Assembly (NCBI GenBank): GCA_004211695.1
Contig: SEEV01000066.1
Location: 1 to 46,726, forward strand
DNA from: Rhodococcus sp. (in: high G+C Gram-positive bacteria)
Lineage (GTDB): Bacteria; Actinomycetota; Actinomycetes; Mycobacteriales; Mycobacteriaceae
Length of the DNA: 46,726 nt
Reading direction: 5' to 3'
Part shown: positions 8,611-17,104 of the stretch, piece after piece
Position numbering within the stretch: position 1 is the first letter of the stretch
Layout of the letters: every line of letters starts with the position of its first letter
The notes under the pieces: generated by a model
Seen by the model: the letters and a program-made list of their open reading frames with translations, nothing else
The model's database searches: none
What the model was told of the DNA's origin: nothing
Translations under genes and position numbers: made by a program

Positions 8611-8776
8611 CGCTTCCGCCTTTCGTCACCCTTGCTCGTAGTACTGAGCCGACCAGTCATATGCAATGGCTGATACCCAACCGGCCAGGTCGAATCAACC
8701 GTTCGTCTCGCACGCCGTACGAACTCTTCTGGACCGCAACGAGACTGCGCAAAGCAGATGCACTTGATCACTACGA

Positions 8777-10408
8777 TCAGCCGAGGCCCTGAGGACCATG
8801 CTCGACCTTCGACCGAACGAATCCCTTGTCGCCCCGAGCCCCCTCCTCGCGGTCGGCCGAGGTGAACTCGTCGACCACAAGGTCATCATGATTTGTCACA
8901 GAGGACATTTCAGCCTCCAACAACGAGGACTGCACCGCGTCGGTGCCGTCGTCGGGCGCAAACGACCCCACCCGAGGACGCAGAATTGTCGACAACATCG
9001 ACGCGCCGAGCAGCGATACCACCACACAGGCGATCAGGGTTCCGGTGATTCCGCCGTCTGTGTAAGCGATGTCGCCACCAGGGCCCGTGAATTCGCTGCG
9101 TCCGAGGATGACGAACGCGAGGATCGGCATGACCGCACCACTCACGGATGTGAGCACCTGCACGCCGGCGGACATCGTTGCCTGGGCTTTCACCGGCGCG
9201 GCCGCCATCACCAGGTTGGGAAGCGAGCCATTCGTGAATCCGGATCCGACACCGAAGATGACGTACCCGATGATCATGTCGGGGACCGAGTCGTGACGAA
9301 ATGCCAGATAGGCAGCGCTGACGCCCAGCATCAGCATGCCGATTCTAGCAGTGTTCCAGGGCCCCACCTTTCTGACGATGAGGCCGACGATCAAGCCCGC
9401 GATCACAGCGGTCACCGTCTGCGGCGTGGTGATCTGTGCCAGTGCGGTCGCGGACATGCCCAAACCGAAACCACCGCCCATCGTGTTCGGAGTGAGTCCG
9501 ATGAGTGCGGCGAGAACCTGCATCACCGGGCTGATGCCGAAACCGACGAGTGCGACCACCGCGGCGATCACCATGCCCCGACGCGTGAACATCCGGATAT
9601 CCAGAATCGGCTCAGAGCGATTGAGAGACGTCACTACGTAGACCGCCATGATCGCCAGACCGCCGACGAGCAGTCCGAGCGTTCGGACGTCCGTCCAGCC
9701 CCACGTGTTGCCCAAGCTGATACCGGTGAGAGTGCTGCCGATTCCGGCCGCAATCAAGAAGGCGCCGACGGCGTCGATCCGCGAATCGGACCGGACATCG
9801 GATTCCCTGGTAGTGATCGCAACCAGAACCGCCATCGTGCTCACCCAGATGGCACTGAGAACGAACACCGACCTGAATCCGAAGTTGTCGATGCACACAC
9901 CGAGCAACGTCGGGATTCCGATGGCCAACGCGCCGGCGCCGGTGACGCTGATGCTGGCTGCGAACGGAACGATCTTCGGCGGATAGATGTCGCGGATCAG
10001 GGAGTAGGTCAGGAACATCGAGACAGCAAGGCAGCCTTCGAGTGCCCGACCGACGAGTAGCATTTCGAAACTCTGCGAAGTTGCTGCCACAACGGATCCG
10101 GAGACGGAAATCGCCAGAACAGTGAGCAGCATGCGCCGCTTGCCATATCTGTCGGCGAGCTTGCCGAAGATGGGTGCGGTCGCGGCGGCCGACAACGCAT
10201 ACGCCGTCAGGACCCAGCCGCCTTGCGTGGTGCCGAAGTGCGCCGTGATCGCCGGCAAAGCTGTCGCTGCAGTGTGATACGCGAGCGAGACGGCCTCGAC
10301 CAACAGGACGATGGTGAGGAGCGACAGCGCGATCCGGGGCGTCCAGCCTGCGCCTCGGAAAGTGCCTGCAACAGAGCCGCTGAGGCTGGGAGTAGGTGAT
10401 GGCAACAT
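8777..10408 (-). CDS. MFS transporter, DHA2/EmrB-like
   Basis: About 543 residues from the ATG at 10408. The frame is open to 10606, but that extra stretch is polar, low in hydrophobic residues and unlike the family. Transport signatures are visible: the conserved loop GKLADRYGKRRMLL between helices 2 and 3, and GRALEGCLAVSMFLTYSLIRD in helix 4-5. About 14 transmembrane helices are expected. A GGAGG directly before the ATG is too close for it, so a TTG one codon later may be the true start. Such proton antiporters export drugs or aromatic compounds. It is followed on the same strand by nothing related; the MarR gene upstream (10868-11407) is on the same strand. Confidence 0.85.
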   Translation of the reverse strand: MLPSPTPSLSGSVAGTFRGAGWTPRIALSLLTIVLLVEAVSLAYHTAATALPAITAHFGTTQGGWVLTAYALSAAATAPIFGKLADRYGKRRMLLTVLAISVSGSVVAATSQSFEMLLVGRALEGCLAVSMFLTYSLIRDIYPPKIVPFAASISVTGAGALAIGIPTLLGVCIDNFGFRSVFVLSAIWVSTMAVLVAITTRESDVRSDSRIDAVGAFLIAAGIGSTLTGISLGNTWGWTDVRTLGLLVGGLAIMAVYVVTSLNRSEPILDIRMFTRRGMVIAAVVALVGFGISPVMQVLAALIGLTPNTMGGGFGLGMSATALAQITTPQTVTAVIAGLIVGLIVRKVGPWNTARIGMLMLGVSAAYLAFRHDSVPDMIIGYVIFGVGSGFTNGSLPNLVMAAAPVKAQATMSAGVQVLTSVSGAVMPILAFVILGRSEFTGPGGDIAYTDGGITGTLIACVVVSLLGASMLSTILRPRVGSFAPDDGTDAVQSSLLEAEMSSVTNHDDLVVDEFTSADREEGARGDKGFVRSKVEHGPQGLG

Positions 10409-10626
10409 GCCTCCAGGTGATATGCGGGCTGACACATACGCGCCGACCTCGGATGCGTCGCCACAGGCGACCGGATGTCGGTGTGCAGAGACCTGGCTAG
10501 CCGTGGCCAGACGGCCTTGGATAGGCGCTGCGCTTCGGGCGGGCGCCGCTCTCAGCCGGTCGGGAACCGGAACGTCCACGCGGGTTCGTGACCGCACATT
10601 CTCCATGCACTGCGGACAAAACTAGA

Positions 10627-10638
10627 CCGATCGATCGG
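10627..10638. promoter_or_regulatory. 12-bp palindrome upstream of the MFS gene
   Basis: CCGATCGATCGG lies 219 bp before the preferred MFS start. It could be an operator, but a 12-bp GC-rich palindrome may arise by chance, and no second copy was found beside it. The rest of 10409-10867 shows no gene. Confidence 0.25.
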
Positions 10639-10867
10639 ATTTACGCAAGACCCCTCGCGAAATCAACTCGCGTCAGCCGGCCACACACCCGGCGTCACGG
10701 GCCGGGAAACACGCCGAAACTGGCCCGCATACACCGCAAGGAGTCGTCGACTCGTTGGCCGAACCCGGCAACTCATCGTCGACATCGGACCCGACCGCGG
10801 CGAGTCCGTTGCCGATCGATACGACCCGGACTTGGCGTACCGGCCGAGGCAGACCCGTTCCCGGGCG

Positions 10868-11407
10868 TCAGGCCGTCTGCGCCGGGCGTTGGTCCGAGGA
10901 AGAGGTTGGAGTCGTACCGGTGCAGTGTGTCGTCGGCGCCTGATCGGAGCGCTCGGCTTCGGACCGCGGCCAGAACTGTCCGCGGCGACGCTCGATGTCA
11001 CGGTTGAGACGGCGCAAGTGGTCGGCAAATGCGGTGACGTCCTCGGGCGTCCAGTCCTTCATGATGTCGGCGAGCCCGTCGACCCGGGTGGTCCGTTCGG
11101 TGCCGAACCGGCGCTCGCCCTTCGTCGTGATCCGGAATTTGCGGGCCATGCCTCCGTCAGGATCGGGGATACGTTCGACGAGTCCGGCGCGCAGTAGTGC
11201 GGCGGTCTGCCGGTTGAGGGTCGAACTGTTCAGACCGAATGCCTCGCAAAGCTGTCCGATGGACATCGGACCTTCCACACTGAGCCGACTGAGCAGCAGG
11301 TAGGCGCTGCGGTCCAGCAGACCGGACTCGCGCAGGTGTTGCGGGTTGAGCGTATAGCGGCCGAGCAGCATGGTCTCGAATTCGACCTGCTCTGTGGGCT
11401 TGTCCAT
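10868..11407 (-). CDS. MarR-family transcriptional regulator
   Basis: A 179-residue protein from the ATG at 11407, which has GGAAGGACGGC just upstream; the frame further upstream is not supported. The winged helix-turn-helix is SIGQLCEAFGLNSSTLNRQTAALLRAGLVERI, followed by the wing (DPDGGMARKFRITTKGERRF). The helices on both sides form the dimer interface. It is divergent from the MFS transporter at 11565 with repeated motifs in between, the classic arrangement of an efflux pump and its local repressor. The C-terminal 25 residues are low-complexity. Confidence 0.9.
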   Translation of the reverse strand: MDKPTEQVEFETMLLGRYTLNPQHLRESGLLDRSAYLLLSRLSVEGPMSIGQLCEAFGLNSSTLNRQTAALLRAGLVERIPDPDGGMARKFRITTKGERRFGTERTTRVDGLADIMKDWTPEDVTAFADHLRRLNRDIERRRGQFWPRSEAERSDQAPTTHCTGTTPTSSSDQRPAQTA

Positions 11408-11486
11408 GCCGTCCTTCCATCCGCCTGTGCCGCGACGGACAGGACGGTGCCAGCAGATCACAGGAGAAATGCGTCACAACCTTTGG

Positions 11487-11532
11487 GCATAGTGCATCAC
11501 ATGTGCATACTACATAGCAATTGCATAGTGCA
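11487..11532. promoter_or_regulatory. MarR-type operator region, repeated GCATAGTGCA
   Basis: GCATAGTGCA occurs at 11487-11496 and again at 11523-11532, 36 bp apart, in the 157-bp spacer between the divergent MarR and MFS genes. Between them TGTGCATACTA forms an imperfect inverted copy of the first. The arrangement suits binding of two or more dimers that repress both genes. The MFS ribosome site GGGAGG follows at about 11554. Confidence 0.6.
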
Positions 11533-11564
11533 CATTCGACGCTTCGAGGACTAGGGAGGTTGGC

Positions 11565-13004
11565 GTGGACAGATCTGAAACGACCAGTACGGGCCGGATC
11601 GTGGGGGTGCTGGCGTTCGCCGGCATCGTTGCGGCGATCATGCAGACGGTGGTGATCCCACTCATCGCGCAATTTCCGCAGTTGCTGAACACGACCGCGT
11701 CGAACGCGTCGTGGGTGGTGACATCGACGCTGCTGGTGGCAGCGGTGACCACGCCGGTGGCTGGGCGCCTCGGTGACCTGTACGGCAAGCGTCGCATTCT
11801 GTTGTTGTCGACAGTGCCGCTGATAGCCGGATCGATAGTGTGCGCGCTGTCGTCCTCGGTCTTGCCGATGATCGTCGGCCGCGGCCTGCAGGGCATGGGA
11901 GTGGGTATCGCACCGATCGGGATCAGCGTGCTGCGCGATCTGCTCCCGCCGAAGCGGCTGGGATCGGCGGTGGCGCTGCTGAGCGCGTCGCTGGGCATCG
12001 GCGCGGCGTTCGGGCTGCCGGTTTCTTCGGCGGTCGCCGAGTATTCGAACTGGCGGATGCTGTTCTGGGCCTCAGCCGTTCTGTGTGCGCTCATCGCCGT
12101 CGCGATTTGGGTAGTCGTGCCCCACACGCCGATCAAGGCCACGGGAAGTTTCGACATCGCCGGTGCGCTGGGTCTCGGCGCCGGGCTGGTATGCCTTCTG
12201 TTGGCGGTGTCCAAGGGCGCCGCCTGGGGCTGGGGCAGCGGAACAATTCTGACCCTGTTCGCGGCAGGGATCGTGGTGTTGCTGGTCTGGGGTTGGTGGG
12301 AGCTGCGCATCGCCGACCCGTTGGTCGATCTGCGCGTGACCGCGCGGCCTCGTGTGCTGGTGACCAACGCCGCCTCGGTGGTCGTCGGCGTCGCGATGTA
12401 TTCGGCGATGTTGACCGTGCCGCAGCTGCTGCAACTGCCGACATCCACCGGTTACGGCCTGGGGCAGTCGATGTTGGCGATGGGTCTGTGGATGGCTCCG
12501 TCGGGCCTCATGATGATGCTGATTTCGCCACTGGGCGCCCGCCTCTCGGCAATGCGCGGCCCGAAGGTCACGCTGATCGCCGGCTCAGTGGTCATCGCTC
12601 TCGGTTACGCCGCCTCTACCCTGCTGATGGGCTCGACCTGGGGCCTGCTGGTTGCCCTCTGCATCATCAACAGCGGTGTCGGCCTGGCCTACGGCGCGAT
12701 GCCGGCGTTGATCATGGCTGCGGTGCCGCTGTCGGAGACAGCGTCCGCGAACAGCTTCAACACCCTTATGCGCTCGGTTGGTACCTCGATTTCGGCCGCC
12801 GTGATCGGTGTGGTGCTGGCGCAGATGAGCATGAGCGTCGGTGGGCACAGCATCCCGACCGAGAACGGTTTTCGCGTCAGCTTGCTCATCGGCTGTGGTG
12901 TCGCGCTGGTCGCTGCGGCCGTCGCCGCGGCCATCCCCGTGCGGCGATCAATGTCTGCGGAGCAATCCGACAGTCTCGAGGAGCCGGCGGCGGCACGACT
13001 CTGA
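11565..13004 (+). CDS. MFS transporter, DHA2 family (14 helices)
   Basis: A 479-residue transporter starting with GTG at 11565 behind GGGAGG. Signature loops are GRLGDLYGKRRILLL after helix 2 and GRGLQGMGVGIAPIGISVLRD in helices 4-5. Hydrophobicity fits 14 membrane segments, as in EmrB/QacA-type proton antiporters. The divergent MarR regulator and the operator repeats suggest induction by the exported compound, probably a hydrophobic drug or phenolic acid. A strong hairpin follows the stop codon. Confidence 0.9.
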   Translation: MDRSETTSTGRIVGVLAFAGIVAAIMQTVVIPLIAQFPQLLNTTASNASWVVTSTLLVAAVTTPVAGRLGDLYGKRRILLLSTVPLIAGSIVCALSSSVLPMIVGRGLQGMGVGIAPIGISVLRDLLPPKRLGSAVALLSASLGIGAAFGLPVSSAVAEYSNWRMLFWASAVLCALIAVAIWVVVPHTPIKATGSFDIAGALGLGAGLVCLLLAVSKGAAWGWGSGTILTLFAAGIVVLLVWGWWELRIADPLVDLRVTARPRVLVTNAASVVVGVAMYSAMLTVPQLLQLPTSTGYGLGQSMLAMGLWMAPSGLMMMLISPLGARLSAMRGPKVTLIAGSVVIALGYAASTLLMGSTWGLLVALCIINSGVGLAYGAMPALIMAAVPLSETASANSFNTLMRSVGTSISAAVIGVVLAQMSMSVGGHSIPTENGFRVSLLIGCGVALVAAAVAAAIPVRRSMSAEQSDSLEEPAAARL

Positions 13005-13010
13005 CGTACG

Positions 13011-13040
13011 CGATCGCCCCGACCGTGGTCGGGGCGATCG
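13011..13040 (+). terminator. Strong hairpin after the MFS gene
   Basis: CGATCGCCCCGACC and GGTCGGGGCGATCG form a perfect stem of up to 14 bp around GT, starting 7 bp after the MFS stop codon. This is a factor-independent-type hairpin without a T tract, as is common in actinobacteria. Confidence 0.8.
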
Positions 13041-13061
13041 CCCAACTGGGAGCCGGCCCGG

Positions 13062-13552
13062 CGCATCGGCAAGGCAATTGCGCACCGGTTCGCCGACGAG
13101 GGCGCGAACGTCGTCTGCGCCGGCATCAGCGGCCGTTCGACAGGTGTCGCCGCTGAAATCGTCGGCGCCGCAATAGGAGTACAGGCCGACGTCGGTGACG
13201 AGGCGGACTGCGCCTGATCGCGACGGCAGAGAAGGCGTTCGGCCGAATCGACATCCTCGTGAACAACGCCGGATTCGGCGGCGGGTTGATGCCGCTGCAC
13301 GAACAGACCACGGACAACTGGGACCGCGTTCGCGGAGTGAATCTCAGGGGTGTCTTCTTCTGTATGAAATACGGCATTCTCTCGATGCGCGAGACAGGTG
13401 GCGGTTCTGTCGTCGTGAACGCGGTGTGTCCCGGCACGATCTGGACCGGCCTCGTGCCGATGGCCGAGCAATCGCCGGAACCGCCGCCGGGCGGCTACTC
13501 CGTCGGATTCTCGGGGATGGGCGCCGAGAAGACAGGCGAGCCTACCGCCTGA
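13062..13552 (+). pseudogene. Short-chain dehydrogenase remnant
   Basis: The piece starts inside the cofactor motif (RIGKAIAHRFADEGANVVCAG), so the first residues of the Rossmann fold are missing. The frame stops after VGDEADCA at about 13217 and resumes one base off as LIATAEKAFGRIDILVNNAG. It continues through NLRGVFFCMKYGILSM, and GGSVVVN is then joined directly to AVCPGTIWTGLV. The join removes the segment that should carry the catalytic Ser and the YxxxK motif. N-terminal loss, frameshift and internal deletion together rule out activity. The two sides of the join share a GTGAACG-like stretch, suggesting deletion through microhomology. Confidence 0.8.
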
Positions 13553-13580
13553 ACCGCCGAGGACGGCCGCGCGGTCCGCG

Positions 13581-13961
13581 TCATGCGGTGAAGGCATACG
13601 GGCCGAAGCGGCCCCAGACGATCATGGCAGCCAGCACGAGAAGCACAACGTTCGCCACGATCATCTGGGACTCGTTACGGCGGCCATGCACAACCGCGGC
13701 AGCGGCCATCACGAGCACGAGCCCTAGCGCCGCCAATGGCACCAGCACGGGAACGATGCCGAGCACTGCCGGCAGAATCAGACCGATCGCGGCGAGGACC
13801 TCCAATCCCCCGATGAGCTTGACCGTGCCTGCACCGAAGTCGTCTGCCCACCCCATTCCCGACGCACTCAGCTTTTCTTTCGGCTGCGTGAGCTTCATCA
13901 GCCCGGCCAGTAAGAATGCGACGGCAAGCACACTCGCGATGATCCACAATACGACGTTCAT
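13581..13961 (-). CDS. DoxX-family membrane protein
   Basis: A 126-residue protein from the ATG at 13961; the open frame to 14030 overlaps operators and is not used. Four hydrophobic segments are visible, with the DoxX hallmark FLLAGLMKLTQPKEKL in the first helix pair and GTVKLIGGLEVLAAIGLILP in the second. DoxX proteins are small inner-membrane proteins tied to quinone or thiol redox stress, of uncertain biochemical role. It is divergent from a MarR gene and shares three palindromic sites with it, so it is very likely that regulator's target. Confidence 0.85.
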   Translation of the reverse strand: MNVVLWIIASVLAVAFLLAGLMKLTQPKEKLSASGMGWADDFGAGTVKLIGGLEVLAAIGLILPAVLGIVPVLVPLAALGLVLVMAAAAVVHGRRNESQMIVANVVLLVLAAMIVWGRFGPYAFTA

Positions 13962-13983
13962 GATCTTCCATACCTCCCAAATG

Positions 13984-14064
13984 ACTTCAAAGTTGAAGTG
14001 AAATGTATCGGGCATGACTTCACGGTGCAAGTCATTTCACGAATCGATGACTTCATCATTGAAG
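13984..14064. promoter_or_regulatory. Three MarR-type palindromic operators
   Basis: Between the divergent DoxX and MarR genes lie ACTTCAAAGTTGAAGT (13984-13999, perfect), TGACTTCACGGTGCAAGTCA (14015-14034, imperfect) and CTTCATCATTGAAG (14051-14064, perfect arms). The shared core is ACTTCA-N2-4-TTGAAGT at about 32-bp spacing, roughly three helical turns. They lie inside the upstream parts of both longest possible frames, which is a reason to choose the shorter starts. Confidence 0.8.
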
Positions 14065-14066
14065 CT

Positions 14067-14600
14067 ATGATCGGTCTTATGGGAACAGAGGAGGAGCCCC
14101 GCTGGCTCGATGCCGAGGAGTGGCAGGCGTGGGTCGCGTTGAGCGTCGTGTTGATGAGGCTGCCCGCTGCGCTGGATGCGCAGTTACAGCGGGACGCTGG
14201 GATCAGCCACTTCGAGTACCAGGTGATGGCGGGTCTCTCCGAGGCCCCTGAGCACACCCTGCGGATGAGCATGCTCGCGGTATTGGCCGAAGGCTCGCTG
14301 TCCCGGCTGTCTCAGGTGGTCGGCCGCCTGGAGAAACGAGGCTGGGTCCGGCGCACTCCCGATCCCAGCGATGGGCGATACACCTTGGCCATACTCACCG
14401 AGGACGGCTGGGCCAAGGTCGTCGATACCGCACCCGGGCACGTCGAGGCCGTCCGCAACTACGTGTTCGACCCGTTGACCAGGGCACAGATTCGTCAACT
14501 TACCGGCATCGGCCATCGCATCACGCGAGCCATCGACCCCGAGGCCGACTGCCCGACCCGAACCGCGCCCGAACAACGGGGCCGCCGGGGATCCTCATAG
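14067..14600 (+). CDS. MarR-family transcriptional regulator
   Basis: About 177 residues from the ATG at 14067; the ATG at 14079 is nearly as good, and the frame upstream consists of operator DNA. The winged helix is MLAVLAEGSLSRLSQVVGRLEKRGWVRR, with the wing TPDPSDGRYTLAILTEDG. The N-terminal helix contains LDAQLQRDAGISHFEYQVMAGLSE, typical of the MarR group that represses neighbouring oxidoreductase or DoxX genes. Likely autoregulated and controlling the divergent DoxX gene through the three palindromes. Confidence 0.9.
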   Translation: MIGLMGTEEEPRWLDAEEWQAWVALSVVLMRLPAALDAQLQRDAGISHFEYQVMAGLSEAPEHTLRMSMLAVLAEGSLSRLSQVVGRLEKRGWVRRTPDPSDGRYTLAILTEDGWAKVVDTAPGHVEAVRNYVFDPLTRAQIRQLTGIGHRITRAIDPEADCPTRTAPEQRGRRGSS

Positions 14601-14639
14601 GCACGGCCTCCGGCGGAGAAACTCCGGGGACAGTGTCCG

Positions 14640-14960
14640 TCACCGCTTCTCCCGCCCGAACGCCTGCACTCCTACCTTACTGCGGCACAGCGCAATCAAC
14701 TTCTCCCGAGTGGTTGAGTCGAGGTGCGGTCCGACATCATCGGCGAGGATGGCCAGCACTCGTCGGTAGAAGGTAGCGGGTGAGATCCCGAATTCGGGGA
14801 AGATGTATTCGTCGCCGCCGTATGGTTCCCAGCGAATCGCGAAGTCGATCAGGTAGTCGGCGCGAATGAGACCGCGCGTCCTCACTCGCGTTCGCTCATC
14901 ATTTCTACTGAGCGACTTTGTGACGTCTTCAGTGCTCGATCCCGGTGCCGAGGTATTCAT
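14640..14960 (-). CDS. Small helix-turn-helix protein, DUF3263-like
   Basis: A 106-residue protein. The central segment DYLIDFAIRWEPYGGDEYIFPEF then GISPATFYRRVLAIL resembles the DUF3263 pattern of actinobacteria, in which a short helix-turn-helix (here GISPATFYRRV) follows an aromatic helix. The basic N-terminus (RVRTRGLIRADY) fits DNA binding. It is not next to a recombinase or replication gene in this window. Role unknown; a small regulator is a reasonable guess. Confidence 0.5.
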   Translation of the reverse strand: MNTSAPGSSTEDVTKSLSRNDERTRVRTRGLIRADYLIDFAIRWEPYGGDEYIFPEFGISPATFYRRVLAILADDVGPHLDSTTREKLIALCRSKVGVQAFGREKR

Positions 14961-15602
14961 CAGTCCCCCTGGGGATGTGTATTCGAGTGAAGCGGCAGCC
15001 CTCGATTTGTCGAACGATCGGTATAATATTGACTTACACGTCGCCCCCAGTCAAGAGTCGAACCGAGATGTGATTCCGACATCGTTCAGCAAAGACGCGA
15101 TGGCTGCCGAAACCGCTGGGGCACACAGGGCCGATGGAGGTCGCATTGCTCCGCGAATACCCCGATGGGCTCACCGCGAGCATCAGGCCTTGTGAAGTGA
15201 CGACCCGGACGTCGGTGTCAGCGGTCCCCCGCTCCCGGCGAGGAGGCCGTCGAGTACCTCATGATCGATGTCGAGGCCGTGTCGTACACCCACGACCATT
15301 CGTCCGAGCTGTCATCCGCCCTCGACCTCGCGGGGTGCCGAATCTCCGCGCGCCTCATCCAGCGGAGTACGACCGTGGCCAACGGCAAACCCATGACCTC
15401 ATCCTTTCGACACTGGCGAACCTCCGGTCGGCCCCCTCCCGACGGCCGACCGCAGTGCGGGACGAAGCCCTGGCTAAGCTCGCTGGCGCGCACGACGAGA
15501 CGCTCGCTGTGCGACGTCGAACAAACTGCGGGAGTGAGTAATCCGTGCGATGCTGCAGCCGACCTTCGCTTGACGAACGGGTACAGGCAGCTACGCCGGC
15601 TG
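14961..15602. other. Gene-free stretch, 640 bp
   Basis: No frame here shows a recognisable domain or a good ribosome site. An isolated TATAAT at 15022-15027 has no matching upstream element. Overlapping open frames on both strands are typical of chance frames in high-GC DNA. Confidence 0.5.
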
Positions 15603-16844
15603 TTACCAGGTGACGGGCAGCTCGTAGATGCCGTACGCCTGCGAGTCCTCCTTGAACTTCAGCTCCCCGATGTCGACTGCCAGTTGTAACGTCGGCACCC
15701 GACGGAACAGGGTGCTGAACACGACGACGAGTTCGACGCGGGCAAGCTGCTGCCCGACGCACTGGTGCGGGCCCCAGCCGAACGCGTGATGGTGCGACGC
15801 GGTGCGGGCGAGATCGAGCCTCTCGGGCTCCGGGAACGCCTGCGGATCCCAGTTGGCGGCCGACAGAGCCGTGATGACTCCCTCGCCCGCGCGAATGGTC
15901 TCGCCTTCGAACTCGATGTCTTCGAGCACTGCTCGCCGCGCCAGCAGATGTGGGATGGTGAGGTAGCGCAACAGCTCCTCGACGGCGTTCGCCACGAACT
16001 TCGGGTCGTCGCAGTTGTCGCGCAGGACCGCGAGCTGGTCGGGGTTCTGCAGCAGCAGTGCGGTACCGAGCGTGACCATGTTGGCACTCGTATCATGGCC
16101 GGCGACCAGCAGGATGTGTGCCAGTGGGGCGGCTTCATCCATGGTGAGCACCCCCTCCTTGACACGCGCGCCGAGGTCGGAGAGGACGTCCTCACCCGGA
16201 GTCTCCATCTTCGCCTCGATGAGCTCGGCGAGATAGCGCCGCAGTTCATTCGTCGACGCGGCCGATTCCTCCGGGGTCTGGAATCGCGCGTTGGTGGAGC
16301 CCGCGTGCTTCTGGAAGAACTCGTGGTCTTCGTATGGCACGCCGAGGAGCTCACAGATCATCAGCGACGGCAGAGGGAGGGACAGGGCCTCGTTCAGGTC
16401 AGCCGGATTCGGGCCGGCCAGCATCTTGTCGATCAGGTCATCGGTGATCTGCTGGATCGCCGGACGCAACTTCTCCATCCGGTGGCGGGTGAACGAGCTC
16501 GTCAGCATCCGACGCCAGCGAGCATGTTCGGTTCCATCGGTGTTGTTGATGGACGGCTGCATCTCGGCGGCGTGGGCCTTCATCGCCTCGGTGGTGTGCG
16601 GGTATCCATCCATACCGATGTTGGCGCTTATCCGCGGGTCGGTAAGAATCTGGCGTTGGGCGGCATGGCTCGTGACGAGCCACGGGGTACTCCCGTCCCA
16701 CGTCCTGACACGGACCACCGGCTTGTCCGCGTCGTGCAGCGCGAGTAGATCCGGCGGGGGCGCGAACGGGCACCGGCCCGACCGGGGTGTCGGATACTCC
16801 GGGAGCTCATCGACCTTGTCGGTACCGGCCATTGCCTCAGTCAT
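15603..16844 (-). CDS. Cytochrome P450 (class I, bacterial CYP105/CYP107-like)
   Basis: A complete 413-residue P450 ending the operon that begins with the SDR at 19151. The oxygen-binding motif is AGHDTS (248-253), ExxR is E290/R293, and the haem ligand is Cys362 in FGWGPHQCVG. The N-terminal region with RPLVT-like sequence TPWLVTSHAAQRQILTDPRIS is typical of soluble actinobacterial P450s acting on small hydrophobic compounds. A 3Fe-4S ferredoxin and a ferredoxin reductase lie directly upstream on the same strand and supply a full electron chain. The substrate is unknown; the SDR in the operon suggests that the hydroxyl group formed is then oxidised to a ketone. Confidence 0.93.
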   Translation of the reverse strand: MTEAMAGTDKVDELPEYPTPRSGRCPFAPPPDLLALHDADKPVVRVRTWDGSTPWLVTSHAAQRQILTDPRISANIGMDGYPHTTEAMKAHAAEMQPSINNTDGTEHARWRRMLTSSFTRHRMEKLRPAIQQITDDLIDKMLAGPNPADLNEALSLPLPSLMICELLGVPYEDHEFFQKHAGSTNARFQTPEESAASTNELRRYLAELIEAKMETPGEDVLSDLGARVKEGVLTMDEAAPLAHILLVAGHDTSANMVTLGTALLLQNPDQLAVLRDNCDDPKFVANAVEELLRYLTIPHLLARRAVLEDIEFEGETIRAGEGVITALSAANWDPQAFPEPERLDLARTASHHHAFGWGPHQCVGQQLARVELVVVFSTLFRRVPTLQLAVDIGELKFKEDSQAYGIYELPVTW

Positions 16845-16892
16845 GATCGTCCTTATCTCGTCGTCTTCTCCGTCAAAGGTGAAAGAACCGCG

Positions 16893-17087
16893 CTACTCCG
16901 CGATCTGAATTGCCAGCGCCGGGCACACCGCCGCTGCTTGCCGGACGTCGTCGGCGATCTCGGCTGGTGGATTCTCGTTCAGGAGCACCACGACGCCGTC
17001 TTCGTCACGCTGGTCGAATACCTCTGATGCGGCGGCAACGCATTGTCCCGCCGCAACGCACTTGTCTTCGTCGATGACAACCTTCAT
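16893..17087 (-). CDS. 3Fe-4S ferredoxin
   Basis: A 64-residue ferredoxin. Cys10 and Cys16 (CVAAGQC) and a C-terminal Cys in VCPALAI are the three ligands. The position that would be a fourth Cys in 4Fe-4S proteins is Ala (the second A of CVAAGQC), so a 3Fe-4S cluster is expected. It sits between the ferredoxin reductase (17 bp upstream) and the P450 (48 bp downstream) and is almost certainly the electron carrier between them. Confidence 0.93.
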   Translation of the reverse strand: MKVVIDEDKCVAAGQCVAAASEVFDQRDEDGVVVLLNENPPAEIADDVRQAAAVCPALAIQIAE

Positions 17088-17104
17088 CGATCTCTCCTTG
17101 TTCT

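Noticed and set aside
8798-10060. 420-codon plus-strand frame opposite the MFS transporter
   Set aside because: It is extremely His/Arg/Asp-rich, the typical mirror image of a membrane protein.
15022-15027. Isolated TATAAT as a promoter
   Set aside because: No -35-like element at proper spacing on either strand and no gene starts close downstream.
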